Of a DNA stretch of 64,000 nucleotides, positions 48,867 through 61,192 are shown piece after piece; the stretch's first letter is position 1; each line of letters begins with the position of its first letter. The stretch spans positions 11,330,001 to 11,394,000 of the forward strand of contig CM057844.1 of assembly GCA_030068075.1 (NCBI GenBank), given 5' to 3'. The stretch is from Paguma larvata. Taxonomy: Eukaryota; Chordata; Mammalia; Carnivora; Viverridae. Both the position numbers and the translations under genes were made by a program. The notes below the pieces were generated by a model, which was given only the letters and a program-made list of their open reading frames with translations, had not been told where the DNA came from and did no database searches.

Positions 48867-49079
48867 AAAAATTTTTTAATATTTATTTTTTTTTTGAGAG
48901 ACAGAAAAAGAGCATGAGTGGGGGAGGGGCAGAGAGAGAGGGAAACACAGAATCTGAAGCAGGCTCCAGGCTCTGAGCTGTCAGCACAGAACTCGATATG
49001 GGGCTTGAACTCATGAACTGTGAGATCATAACCTGAGCCCAAGTCAGATGCTTAACCAACTGAGCCATCCAGGTGTCCC
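48867..49079 (-). mobile_element. Felid CAN-SINE, antisense
   Basis: T-rich edge, 'gagtgggggaggggcagag', and a head reading 'gccatccaggtgtccc'. A 12-bp target-site duplication (tctgtaattttt) lies at 48855-48866 and 49080-49091. Confidence 0.95.
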
Positions 49080-49566
49080 TCTGTAATTTTTGTCTATAGC
49101 ATTTTCCCATGTGCGAATGCCCATTTCTCTGACTCTGAGCATTTTACATGATGCTGTTTTCATGTTTTTTGTAGCATATCAATTTTATTTTTTTTAACTT
49201 TTTTTTTAGTGGTTGCCCTAGAGTTTCAATATACACTTACAACTAATCTAGCTCTGTGTTCAAATACTATTATGCCACTTCATGGGTAGTGCAAATACCT
49301 TAAATAACAAAAAATTCCTAATTCCCTTCTATCATTGCTGTCATTCATTTCAGGCATACATAATCACATATAAGTACACCCTCCTCCCCACACAAGTGGA
49401 TCTGTTGTTGCTGTTATTATTTTGAACAAATTATTATCTGTTGGATCACTTAAGAATAGGAAAAGTAAAAGTATATTTGCCTTCCCTATTCCTTCCTTAA
49501 CGGTCTTCCTTTCTTTATGTAGACTGATGTTTCTGCCTTATCAACTTCCTGCTCTCTGAAGTATTT

Positions 49567-49807
49567 TTTTTTTTTTAAGAAGGTCGTCAGTGCTTTTTTT
49601 TCTTTTTTAACGTTAATTTATTTTTGAGACATAGAGACACAGCGTGAGCAGGAGAAGGGCAGAGAGAGAGGGAGATACAGAATCTGAAGCAGGCTCCAGG
49701 CTCCGAGCTGTCAGCACAGAGCCCGACGCGGGGCTCGAACTCACAGACCGCGAGATCATGACCTGAGCCGAAGTCGCTGCTTAACCGACTGAGCCACCCA
49801 GGCGACC
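49567..49807 (-). mobile_element. Felid CAN-SINE, antisense, well preserved
   Basis: CpG-rich body ('gacgcggggctcgaactc', 'gaccgcgagatcatgacc') and head 'gccacccaggcgaccc'. The 11-bp target-site duplication ctgaagtattt lies at 49556-49566 and 49808-49818. The tail side has an extra 'aaggtcgtcagtgc' between T-runs. Confidence 0.93.
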
Positions 49808-50971
49808 CTGAAGTATTTCTTCTAATATTTCTTGCAAGGCATGTCTACTGGCAACAAATTCCCTTAAAGTTTGTCTGAGAAACTTTATTCCTTCTTTTGA
49901 AAGATAGTTTTGCAGTCTACACAGTTAAGTTTGGTAGATTTTTGTGCATGTGTGTGTATGTTTGTTGTTGTTTTTCTTTTGACATTTGAAATATTCACTT
50001 CACTCTCTTCTGAAAAGTCAGGTACAATTCTTATCTTTGCTCCTCTATGGGTAAGTTGTTTTTTTTCCTCTGGATTCTTTCAAGATTTTTTTTTCTTTAT
50101 CTTTGATTTTCTGTACTTTGAATATGATTTGCCTGGATATAGTTTTGGGGGGGGGGGCATTTATCTTGCCTGTTATTCTCTGAGCTTCCTGGATCTGTGA
50201 TTTGGTGTTTGACGTTAATTTGGAGAAACTGTCAGTCATTGTTGTTTCAAATATTTCTTCTGTTCCTTTCCCTCTTCTTCTTTTGGTATTCCCATTTTGT
50301 TTAGGTTGCATCTTTTGTAGTTGTTCCACAGTTCTTGAATATTTGGTTCTGCTTTTCTGAGTCTTTTTTCTCTTTGCTTTTTCAGTTACCGGTGTTTCTC
50401 TTTGCATATCCTTAGTGTGTTCTTTCTTAGAATAGCCATCTCTCTGTCTGCTTACATTATCCATTGTTCTTGATCTTGTCTACTTTTTCATCAGAGCTCT
50501 TAGTGTATTAATCATAGTTCTTTTAAATTCCTTGTTTGATAATTCCAGCTTCTTATCATAGCTGAATCTAGTTCGATGCTTGGTCTGTCTCTTCAAATGT
50601 TTTTTTGTGTTTTTTAGTATGCCTTGAAATTTTTTCTTGCTAACTAAAAATGATATATTGGGTAAAAAGAACTGTGGGAAATAGGTCTTTAGTAATATGG
50701 TGATGAGGTGTGGGGGTAGAAGTATTCTATATTCCTGTAATTATGTCCCATTCCTTTAGTGAGCCTATGCCTCTGGTCTGTGAACTTTGCAAGTGCCTCT
50801 TAGTTTTTCACCCCTGCCCTCTTCTCCCATGTAGAAGGTTAGAGCTGGTTGGAGTAAATATTTTGCATTGAGTTTAGGCTCTGATAAAACACCAACAGAT
50901 TAGGTTCTAATAGAATAGTTTCTCTTGACGGCAGGCCTTGTTAATAAGAACAGAATGTTCTCTTGTATTTA

Positions 50972-51198
50972 TTTATTTAAAAAAAACTTTTTAATAGATA
51001 TTTATTTTTGAGAGACAGAGAGACAGAATGTGAGCAGGGGAGGGGCAGAAAGAGAGAGAGAGAGAAAGAGAAAGAAAGAGACAGAATCTGAAGTAGGCTC
51101 CAGGCTCTGAACTGTCAGCACATGAGACAGCTATGCTATGAGATCATGACCTGAGCTGAAGTTGGACGCTTAACCAACTGAGCCACCCAGGTGCCCCA
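50972..51198 (-). mobile_element. Felid CAN-SINE, antisense
   Basis: Purine-rich section expanded to GA/GAAA repeats (51050-51080), head 'gccacccaggtgcccc'. The 11-bp target-site duplication tcttgtattta lies at 50961-50971 and 51199-51209. Confidence 0.94.
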
Positions 51199-51672
51199 TC
51201 TTGTATTTAAAAATGGTTCCTTTTCCCCTGCTTCAGCTGGAAACAAGAAGGGGTTTTTCTACAGTCTTCACTACTGTGAAAAACTGGTAGAGCTCCAGGA
51301 GTTAAAACACAAACATGTCATCCCATTCCCTGCACCCTAAGTTTTTAACTCACCAACTTGTCCACACTGAGACTCTAGCAGTTCTTCAAAAATAGTTCTG
51401 GTTTTCTACTAGTTGTGTGGAGGTTTCTGCTCATGACTTTGCATTCTGATAAGTTGGGATTCTCTGTATCCGACTGTCTGTCTCTATTTTGGGGGGGAAG
51501 TAGTTTACCTTGTGATCTCATTTCTCTGATGGATCTAAGAAGAATTATTGATTTTTCATTGTTGTTAGGGTGGAGTAGCAACTTCCAAGCTCCTTACATA
51601 CTGGACCAGAGATTGGAAGTCTCCTTCACACTCTTTTCAAATGTTATTATCAATTCTAAGAAAATATGCAAG

Positions 51673-51841
51673 GGGCTCCTGGGTGGCTCAGTCGGTTGAG
51701 CATTTGACTCTTGATTTTAGCTCAGGTCATGATCACAGGGTTGTGGGATTGAGCTCCACACTCAGCATGGAGCCTGTTTAAGATTCTCTCTCTCTCCCTT
51801 CTGCCCATCTTCCCCACTCGTGTACTCTCTCTTCTCTCAAA

Positions 51842-51872
<31 letters not shown>
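51673..51872 (+). mobile_element. CAN-SINE of a different subtype, with (AAAT)n tail
   Basis: Head 'ggggctcctgggtggctcag', but the body differs from the other copies: 'gatcacagggttgtgggatt', 'gctccacactcagcatggag'. It ends in about eight AAAT units (51838-51872). It looks like an older, shared carnivore subtype rather than the felid-expanded one. No clear target-site duplication was seen. Confidence 0.88.
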
Positions 51873-51873
<1 letters not shown>

Positions 51874-53702
51874 CATGTATTAAAAAGATGGTTTCCAGTT
51901 TTGAGTCATCTTTTCTTGATGAGTGAGGTTGAGCAACGTTTCACATTTAATTTGTCCTTTTGTATTAATATGTGAATTATGTGCTCATAGCTCTTAACCA
52001 TTTTTCTGTTATACTGTTTGGGTGATTTTCTTTTAATTGATATTTATCTTATATTAATGGTAAAATTACCTGAGTGAAACATTTAAAAACGGCATAGAAG
52101 TAACCATCTCTTGAGAATTTTAAAATAACCTTGTCTTTTTTGAGTGGTGATATGTTCGATATCTGTGACCTTCTGCAGCAATAAGATATTTTTTATAGTA
52201 ATTTCATACTTACGATTAAGCAATTTATTTTTATGTAGTTTTTCTAGGCAGTGACTTATTATTTTCTATTTTTTGTAATTTGAAACAAACTCTGAAGTTT
52301 CTTAAATGTAAGTCTCTTTAAAAATCTACTTTTGATAAATGAGACTTTAATGTGATAGAATGAATGGAGTAAAATTGACAGACATTTGGAAGATTGAACT
52401 GTTTTTGTTTCTACTTGCATTGCCATTATGCCAAGATCCAGAGCTTTGGCCTGACTTAATATAGAAAGCATGAAAGAGAATAACCAATTCATGCATTTTT
52501 AAAAAAACCACTGTTTGTGTAACATACAAAACCCATAAAAATGGGTACTGTAAAAATAGTGCTTTAATAATACTTCATGCTAACCAGCTGATTACAGACT
52601 GAATGGTTAGTTAAGTAGGGAAAAGAAATAAATAAATTTCCTTTTTAGTTGTGCTTTTTAAGTGATTACACACACATACATACTTAAAACCTCTTACAAT
52701 GATTCAGATGTGACTTTTCCTATTCATGGTTATTTTTGAATGAACTTGGTTTCATGAATTATTCTTTTTTTCCATGCAAACTGTGGCTGTACGTGTGGTA
52801 TGTGAACTTCAGGGTGGCATTATAGCTTCTTACCCTGTTCTCAACAAGTAAAGTCACAGTACATTTTTTAGTTAGAAATGCTCACTACCAAATATAGTAG
52901 TCAATCAAATGTTACCTTTAAAAATCAAATTTCCCTTTTCTTCTCTTTGGTTTTCAAGGATAAGTTATTAGTATTATCAACCTACAGTCTATGTGACCAT
53001 TGTTGAAAAATACTATGCAGTATACAGTATTATGACTTTAAAGTCATTTTCACTGTATGTATTTTATACCTTTGGGGAATGTTCTTACACTGTTATTGAC
53101 ATCATAGGTTTATTATTAAACGCAGAATGCCATCTACAATTGAGGTAGAAAGGAGTCCCCTCTTGTGATTTTTCTGCCAAATTGAGAGGTTGTATTTGGT
53201 AAATGTTTTCTTGTAATGACCAAATTTTTAACTAAAACCTGGATAATTCATGAGCATTAGCATCCATGAGAAGAACAAAAGTACATTGTCATTACACATT
53301 TTAATCTCTTTCCGAGATCATCAACTATATGTTTCATGAATTTCTTTATAATTTAAAAAACTCTAAAAACATGCTGTTCTCTTTTTGAATCACTAAAATC
53401 TTTTCCTTTGTAACTCTCTGGAGCTTACTCTTTTTATCTGTTAAAAAATCAACATGTTTTTTCTTCATTATCTAGATGATATGATACTTAATCTGTTATA
53501 CTCACATGTCCAAATTGCAAAATAAGGAAAACAATAAATTAGGCAACTTCCAAAGCATGATTCATCACTAATTCTTTTGCCCTATGCATTTATACTTTCA
53601 AAATTTTTAATGTCTCTTTATTTAACAAATATTCATTGAAATCCATTTAATGTACTTTGTTGGCTAGTGGGAGAGGTTTAGAGATAAATAAAATAGATGT
53701 GC
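51873..53702. other. Unassigned AT-rich intronic DNA
   Basis: No gene and no confident repeat was recognised over about 1.8 kb. Confidence 0.4.
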
Positions 53703-53914
53703 AGGTGCCTGGGTGCCCCAGTTGGTTAAGCATCCGACATCGACTCAGGTCATGATCTCGCTGTTTGTGGGTTCAAGACCCACATTGGGCTCTGGGCTGA
53801 CAGCTCAGAGCCTGGAACCTGCTTCGGATTCTGTGTCTACCTTGCTCTCTGCTCCTCCCCGCTTGTGCTCTGTTTTTCTCTCTCTCTCTCAAAAATGAAT
53901 AAACATTAAAAAAA
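53703..53914 (+). mobile_element. Felid CAN-SINE, sense
   Basis: 'ggtgcctgggtgccccagtt' head, then 'catgatctcgctgtttgtgg' and an A-rich tail. Flanks read agatgtgc on the left and agatttgc on the right, a weak target-site duplication. Confidence 0.9.
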
Positions 53915-54429
53915 CAGATTTGCTGTCAGGTAACTTGCATTGTAGGCGAAGAAAAAAGTCAAATGCATAATAATAAAATGTAAGATGCAATAAGTGCCAC
54001 ACTAAAGTTCAGCAAATATAGGCACTCCTGTTACTGGCAATTTCATGAAATAGAAACTCTGGAACCTTCTAATACAAATAATCCAACAGTGCTGGGCAAA
54101 ACACTAACTGAAAAAATATCACACTTTCAAGTGAATAGAACAGAATTTTCATTTAAGGTGGTCCAGAATACATGAAGCTCTCAAGGCCTAATGAAAGAAA
54201 ATTAAAATCTTTTCTGAAAGAATGTTCTTTCAAGTCAAATCTCAAAATACTCCTTAAATATGAATCCAAAGTATAATCTTAAATTTAAATAAAACACTTT
54301 ACATAAAGAGAGTTTCCACGAGAGAAAGTATGTATGTCAATAGAAACTTTAACCAGATTACCAAAGATGTTACATATTAGAATTGCTACATAACAAATAT
54401 AAGTATCTTGGAGACATTAACTTGTTTGA
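53915..54429. other. Unassigned intronic DNA
   Basis: AT-rich; nothing recognised. Confidence 0.4.
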
Positions 54430-55042
54430 AGCTTTTATTTTAATTTCTGTTAGTAAACATACAGTGTTATATTAGTTTCAGGTGTACAGTCAACACTTCC
54501 ATAGAATACATGGTGCTCATCACAAGTGCACACCTTAATCCCCTCAGCCCCCTCCCCTCTGGTAACCATCTGTTAGTTCTCTATAATTAACAGTCTGTTT
54601 CTCGATTTGTCTCTCTCTCTTTCTTTCCCCCTTTTGCTATTTGCTTTGTTATTTAAATTCCATATATGAACAAATCATAAGTTGTTTGTCTTTCTCTGAC
54701 TTACTTATTTCACTTAGAGTTCTACTTTCTAATTTATGTCATTGCAAATGGAATGACAACACTTTTTTATGGCTAAATAATATTCCATGGTATATATGTG
54801 TCACATCTTTATCCATTCATCAGTGTATGGATACTTCGGCTGCTTCCATAATTTGGCTCTTATAAATAATGCTACAGTAAACATAGGGGTGCATGTATCC
54901 CTTTGAATTCATGTTTTTGTATTCTTTGGGAAAATACCTACCAGTACTCTGATTGCTAGATCATAGGGTAGAACCTCCATACTGTTTTCCACAGATAGCT
55001 GTACTAGTTGTTATTCCCATCAACAGTTTTCTCCACATTCTT
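54430..55042 (-). mobile_element. Older L1: 3' UTR and ORF2 end (left part of a split copy)
   Basis: Minus-sense L1 3' UTR ('gtgctcatcacaagtgcaca', 'aatattccatggtatat') reaching the ORF2 C-terminal region ('ccatactgttttccacag', 'ttctccacattcttgcc'). The L1 text is interrupted here by a SINE and a later L1, and resumes about 61193 further into ORF2. Confidence 0.8.
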
Positions 55043-55250
55043 GCCTTGGTGAACTCCTGAGTGACTCAGTTGATGAAGCATATGACTTCCGCTCAGGTCA
55101 TGATCCCATAGTTCCTGAGTTTGAGCCCCATCTCAGGCTCTGCACTGATGGTGCAGAATTTGTTTGGGATTCTGTCTTTCCCTCTCTGCCACCCCCCCCA
55201 CTTTCTCTCTCTCTCTCTCACTCTCAAATAGATACTTTAAAAACAAAACA
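55043..55250 (+). mobile_element. Felid CAN-SINE, sense, degraded
   Basis: 'aactcctgagtgactcagtt' head, 'gctcaggtcatgatcccata' and a CT-rich stretch, then an A-rich tail. It lies at the junction of two L1 pieces. No clean target-site duplication was found. Confidence 0.85.
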
Positions 55251-55465
55251 GAACAAAGAGTCTCTTGTGGTTTGTACCCCCTCTCCTCCTTTCCCCACTT
55301 CCCTTAAGTTCATCTGTTTTATTTCTTAAATTCCACATATGAGTGAAATCATATATTTATCTTTCTCTGACTTATTTCACTAGCATAATACATTCTAGTT
55401 TCATCCACGTTGTTGCAAATAGCAAGATCTCATTCTTTTTGATGGCTGAGTATATTACACAATTT

Positions 55466-55468
<3 letters not shown>

Positions 55469-55499
<31 letters not shown>
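55469..55499. repeat. (AC)n microsatellite
   Basis: About 15 AC units within the 3' part of the L1. Confidence 0.95.
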
Positions 55500-55502
<3 letters not shown>

Positions 55503-58500
55503 CACATATTCTTTCTTCATTTATCAGTCGATGGACATTTTGCTATTGTTGATAGCCCTGCTATAAACATTGGGGTTGCATGTACCTCTTTGAATCAGCA
55601 TTTTTGTATCTTTTGGATAAATACCTAGTAGTGCAGTTGCTGGGTTGTAGGGTAATTCTATTTTTAATGTCTTGAAGAACTTCCATACTGTTTTCCAGAG
55701 TGGCTGCACCAGTTTGCATTCCCACCAGCAGTGCAGAAGTGTTCCCATTTCTCCACGTCCTCACCACCATCTATTGTTTACTAAGTTGTTAATTTTAGCC
55801 ATTCTGACAGGTGTGAGGTCATCTCTCATTGTGGTTTTGATTTATATTTCCCTAATGATGAGTGATGTTGAGCATCTTTTCATGTGTCTATTAGCCATCT
55901 GGATATCTTCTTTGGAAAAGTGTCTATTCATGTCTTTTGCCCATTTCTTCACTGGATTATTTGTTTTTTGGGTGTTGAATTTGATAAGTTCTTTATAGAT
56001 TTTGGATACTAACCCTTTATCTGATATGTCATTTGCAAATATCTTCTCCCATTCCAAAGGTTGCCTTTTAGTTTTGTTGTTTGCTTTGCAGAAGCTTTTT
56101 TATCTTGAAGTCCCAAAAGTTCTTTTTTGCTTTGTTTCCCTTGACTCTGGTGATGTTTCTAGTAAAAAGATGCTCTGACCAAAGTCAAAGAGGTTACTGC
56201 CTGTGTTCTCCTCTAGGATTTTGATGGTTTCCTGTCTCACATTTAGATCTTTCATCCATATTTAATTTATTTTTGCGTATGATGTAACAAAGTGGTCCAG
56301 TTTCATTCTTTTACGTGTTGCTGTTCAGTTTTCCCAAACATTTTGTTGAAGAAACTGTCTTTATTCCATTGGATATTCTTTCCTGCTTTGTTGACATTAG
56401 GTGACCATATAGTTGTAGGTCCATTTTTGGGTTTTTTATTCTGTTCTATTGATTTAAGTGTCTGTTTTTGTGCCAGAGCTATATTGTCTTGATCACCATA
56501 GCTTTGTAATACAGCTTGAAATCTGGAATCATGATGCCTCCAGTTTTCTTTTTCTTTTTCATTTTCATAATTGCTGTGTCTATTCGGTGTCTTTTGAGGT
56601 TCCATACACATTTTAGGATTGTTTGTTCTAGCTGTGAAAAAAAATGCTAGTGATATCTTGATAGGGATTGCATCAAATGTGCAGATTGCTTTGGGTAGTA
56701 TAGACATTTTAACAATGTTTGTTCTTCCACTTCATGAACATATGGAATGCTTTTCCATTTCTTTGAGTCCTCTTCAATTTCTTTCAAAAGTGTTCTATAG
56801 TTTTCAGAGCACAGATCTTATACCTCTGGTTAGATTTATTCCAAGGTATCTTATGGGTTTTGGTGCAATTGCAAACGGGATTGATTCCTTGATTTATTTT
56901 TTTTGCTGCTTCGTTTTTGGTGTATAGAAATGCAGCAGATTTCTGCACATTGATTTTATGTCCTGTGACTTTGCTAAATTCATGTATTAGTTCTACCAAG
57001 GTTTTGGTGGATCTTTTGGGTTTTCCACATAGATCGTTATGCTGTCTGCGAATAGTGAAAGCTGACTTCTTCCTTGCTGATTTGGATGTCCTTTATTTGT
57101 TTTGTTGTCTGGTTGCTAAGGTTGAGACTTTCAGTACTTTGTTAAATAATAGTGGTGAGAGTGGACATCCCTGTCTTGTTCCTGACTGTAGGGTCTTCCC
57201 CATTGAGGATTATATTAGCTGCGGGTTTTTTGTGTATGGCCTTTATGATGTTGAAGTATGTTCCATCTAGCCCTACTTTGTTAAGGTTTTTTGTCAAGAA
57301 TGGATTCTGTGTTTTGTCAACTAGTTTTTCTGTATCTATTGACAGGATCTAATGATTCTTATCTTTTATTAATGTGGTGTATCATGTTGATTGTTTTGTA
57401 AATACTGAACTCTGCAGCCCAGGAATAAATCCTACTTGATCATGGTGGATTATTCTTTTAATGTTGAATTCCATTTTCTAGTATTTTGTTGAGAACTTTT
57501 GCATCCAGTTTCATCAGGGATATTGGCCTATAATTCTTCTCTTCAGTGGGGTCTTTCGTTTTGGAATCAAGGTAATTCTGGCTTCGTAGAATGAGTTTGG
57601 AAGTATTCTTTCCACTTCTATTTTTTGAAACAGTTTGAGAAGAAAAGGTACTAAGTCTTTTTTTAAATATCTGGTAGAATTTTCCTGGGAAGCCATCTAT
57701 CCTAGGACTCTTGTTTGTTGGGAGATTCTTGATTACTGATTCACTTTCTTTGCTGGTTATGGTTCAGATTTTCTGTCTTCCTGTTTAAGTTTTGGTAGTT
57801 TGTGAGTTTGTAGAAATATGTTCATTTCTTCCAGATTGCCCAGTTTTTTGGCATATAATTTTTCATAGTATTCTCTTATATTAGTTTGTATTTCTATGGT
57901 ATTGGTTGTGATCTCTCCTCTTTCATTCATGATTTTATCTATTTAGGGTCCTTCCTCTTTTCTTTTTGTTAAGTCTGGCCAGGGGTTTATCAATTTTATA
58001 AATACTTTCAGAGAATCAGCTCTTAGTTTTGTTGATCTGTTCTATTGTTTGTTTATATATTTATTTCTACTCTAATCTTTATTATTTCCCTTCTTTTGCT
58101 GGCTTTAGGTTTTATTGGCTGTTCTTTTTCTAGCTGCTTTAGGTGTAAGGTTAGGTTGTGTATTTGAGACTTTTCTTGCTGCTTGAGATAGGCCTCTATT
58201 GCAATGTACTTCTCTCTTAAGGACTCCCTTTGCTGCATCCCATGCATTTTCATGTGTGTTTTCATTTTGGACTGTGTGTTTTCATTTTCATTTACTTCCT
58301 TGTCCTTTTAAAATTTCTTCTTTAATGTCCTTATTAACCCATTCTTTCTTTACCAGGATGTTCTTTAACCTCAATGTATTTGAGGTCTTTCCAAATTTTT
58401 TCTTGTGATTTACTTCAAGTTTCATTGCCTTGTGGTCTGAAAGTATACATGGTATGATCTCAGTCTTTTTCTACTTGTTGAGGGCTGATCTGTGACCCAG

Positions 58501-59100
58501 TATGTGATCTATTCTGGAATGTCCCATGTACACTCAAGAAGAATGTGTATTCTACTGCTTTAGGATGAAATGTTCTGAATATATCTCTTAGGTCCATCTG
58601 GTCCAGTGTGTCATTCGGAGCCATTGTTTCGTTATTGATTTTCTGCTTAGATGAACTGTCTATTCCTGTAAGTGGGGTGTTAAAGCCCCCTACTATTATT
58701 GTATTTTTATCGATGAATTTCTTTATGTTTGTGATTAATTGGTTTACATATTTGGGTGCCTCCACATTGGGAGCATAAATATTTATAATTGTTAGATCTT
58801 GATGGATAGACTTCTTAATTGTGATATAATGCCCTTATTCATCTCCTGTTAAAGGCTTTGGTTTAAAATATCATTTGTCTGATATAAGTATGGCTACTTC
58901 AACTTTCTTTTGACTTCTATTAGCATGATAGATGGTTCTCCATCCTCTCATTTTGAATCTGCAGGTGTCTTCAGTTCTAAAATGAATCTCTTTTTGGCAG
59001 CATAAAATGAATCTTGTTTTTTGTTTGTTTTTTTAATCCATTCTGATACCCTGTGTCTTTTGATTGGAGCATTTAGTCCATTTGCATTGAGTGATTATTG
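55500..59100 (-). pseudogene. Broken L1 ORF2
   Basis: Scattered open pieces follow ORF2 order. The endonuclease end is at 58460-58765. The start of the reverse transcriptase is near 57514-57696 (a [10 protein letters not shown] type segment). The C-terminal H-C-W-W-E-C segment is at 55524-55748. Many stops and frameshifts lie between them. An AC microsatellite sits near the 3' end. Confidence 0.85.
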
Positions 59101-60509
59101 AAATATATAAATTTAGTGCCATTGTGTTACCTGTTAGAGTTGGTGTTTCTGGCGATGTTCTCTGGTCCTTTCTAGTTTTAGTTGCTTTTTCTTTTTTCTC
59201 CTCTCAAAGAGTCCTACTTAAAATTTCTTGCAGAGCTGGTTTAGTGGTCATGAACTCCTTTAGTTTTTGTTTGTCTAGGAAACTCTTTATCTCTCCTTCT
59301 ATTCTGCATGACAGCCTGGCTCAGTAAGGAATTCTTGGATGCATATTTTTCTCATTCATCAATTTGAATATATCCTGCCACTCCTTTTAGCTTGCCAAGC
59401 TTCTGTGTACAGATCTGCTGCTATTCTTATAGGTCTTTCCATGTAGGTTAAGAACTTTTTTTCATGATTCGTTCCTTGTCTTGTATTTTTTTGAATTTGA
59501 CTATAATATGCCTTGACAATGTATGGCTTTTGTTGAATTTAATTGGAGTTCTCTGTGCTTCTTGGATTTTGATGTCTGTGTCCTTCCCCATATTAGGGAA
59601 GTTTCAGCTATAATTTGTTCAGAATAAACCTTCTGGCCTATTTTCTCTCTTTTTCTTCTGGGACTCCTATGATATGAATACTATTCCATTTTACTAAGTT
59701 GCTGTGAGTGTCCTATGTCTACATTTGTGATCCATTACCTTTCTTTCCCTCTTCTTTTCACCTTCATTATTTTCCATAATGTTATCTTCTATATCACTGA
59801 TTCCCATCCTGCTTTGTCCATCCTGGTTTTTATGGCCTCCTTTTGGGTTTGCGTCTTGGTTATAGCATTTTAATTTCGACCTGACTCTCTTTTAGTTCTT
59901 TTATCTCTACAGAAGGGAATTCTCTCATGTCTTCTGTCTGTTACAAGTCCAACTGGTATCCTTATAAAAGTTGTTTTAAATTCTAGTTCAGATATCTTAT
60001 GAAAATAAACAAAAAATTAAAAACATATTTAATGTATAAAAATAAAAAAGGAATTGATAAAAGAAGAAAATAAATGAAGAAATAATGATTAAAAAAATAG
60101 AGTAGAAGTAAAAGGGAAGCTAGATCCTATTTCCCCTAGACTGAAGCTTTGCAGCACTCTGTGATCAGTAGACTTAGTGTGAACAAGTTGTTTGTGCTGG
60201 TCTTCTGGGAGAGAGGCCTGTTTCATAATTCTTAGGTGTATTTGCCCTAGTGGAGATGTACTTATAGGGTACAGGGAGGTGGGTCTTGGTATAAGCGGCT
60301 CTGGCCTCCAGAAGGTGGTGCTCTTTGCTCCCTGAAGGCTTTCAGTGCTAATGGGTAGGATGAATTTGGTACACCCCACTCTCTAGCCCCAGAGGTGAAA
60401 TTTCATACCCCCCACTCTTTATGGAACCCTCATAGAATGGCCATCAGTCACCCATCTTGTGTCCCCAGTTTCAGTCAGATCACTGCATTCACCCTGCCTT
60501 TGCACAAAC

Positions 60510-60528
60510 TTTTTTTTTTTTTTTTTTT
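60510..60528. repeat. Poly(T) run in the L1 5' UTR
   Basis: Nineteen T in a row inside otherwise GC-richer L1 5' UTR sequence. Confidence 0.85.
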
Positions 60529-61192
60529 AAATCTCAGGTGCATGACTGAGTTTTAACACTCAAAATTTTAGGGACTACTGCTGGGCAGACCCTCACTGTT
60601 CCTCTGGGACAAAGTCTCTTGGAACTTTTGCTGCTTGCCACCCATGCAAGGAATTCTGCGGCATGATCATGTAGTGGTTCAGAGTTTATGGCAAAACAGA
60701 GCAGAAAGCCAGCACCCCAGCTTACTGCTCCCAGCAGGAATCCTACTCCTGTGCTTGGGAACAGTACAGCACATTGGCCACGCCCATTCTTCTTGTGTCC
60801 AAGGGGATTCTCAGTCTTTGCTGTCACTCCTGGGACTCCACCCTGCTTTGCCACCTGAGCATCTTTAAACCAGGCACTCTCCCATGGCAGCAGACTTCTA
60901 AAAAATTCAAATTTTGTGCTCCACTGCACATAATATTTGTGGTTGTCTCATTAAGCAGGCTCCCTCTCTACTGCTGTATCCACAGTTAAATCTCCTCCAA
61001 GTTAACTCTTTGCACCTCCTACCTTCCAAAACATGGTTCCTTTTCTCCTTATAGACCTGCAGTTTTTGTTCTCTTAGAGCTCTGATTGATCTATTGGGTG
61101 TTTAGAATGATTTGATAACTATCTGGCTGTGTTTGAGGGAGGAGACAAGCTTAGGGTCCTCCTATCCCCTGCCATCTTAACTCCTCCTCTTA

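Larger units (their letters stand above)
49190..51660 (-). mobile_element. Ancient L1M-type copy, interrupted by two SINEs
   Basis: Degenerate L1 in minus sense, with sections of the 5' half recognisable: 'agtggttgccctagagtttc' on the left, 'tttctgatttcttgcaaggc'-like text at 49830-49850, and 'cttccaagctccttacat' near the 5' end at 51580-51600. SINEs occupy 49567-49807 and 50972-51198. All frames are broken. Confidence 0.65.
55257..61192 (-). mobile_element. Near full-length L1 nested in the older L1
   Basis: In minus sense it runs from a 5' end 'aggaggagttaagatggcag' (reverse complement of 61167-61190) through 5' UTR (about 60080-61192), ORF1 (about 59300-60000), ORF2 (about 55500-59100) and part of the 3' UTR. 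It is about 5.9 kb. It is more decayed than the copy at 15697-22459. The 3' end is incomplete or disturbed by the adjacent SINE, and no target-site duplication was found. Confidence 0.8.

Noticed and set aside
50045..50464. 139-codon minus-strand frame rich in Lys, Glu and Gln
   Set aside because: It lies in the ORF1-like part of an ancient L1 and looks like a remnant of it rather than a host gene.
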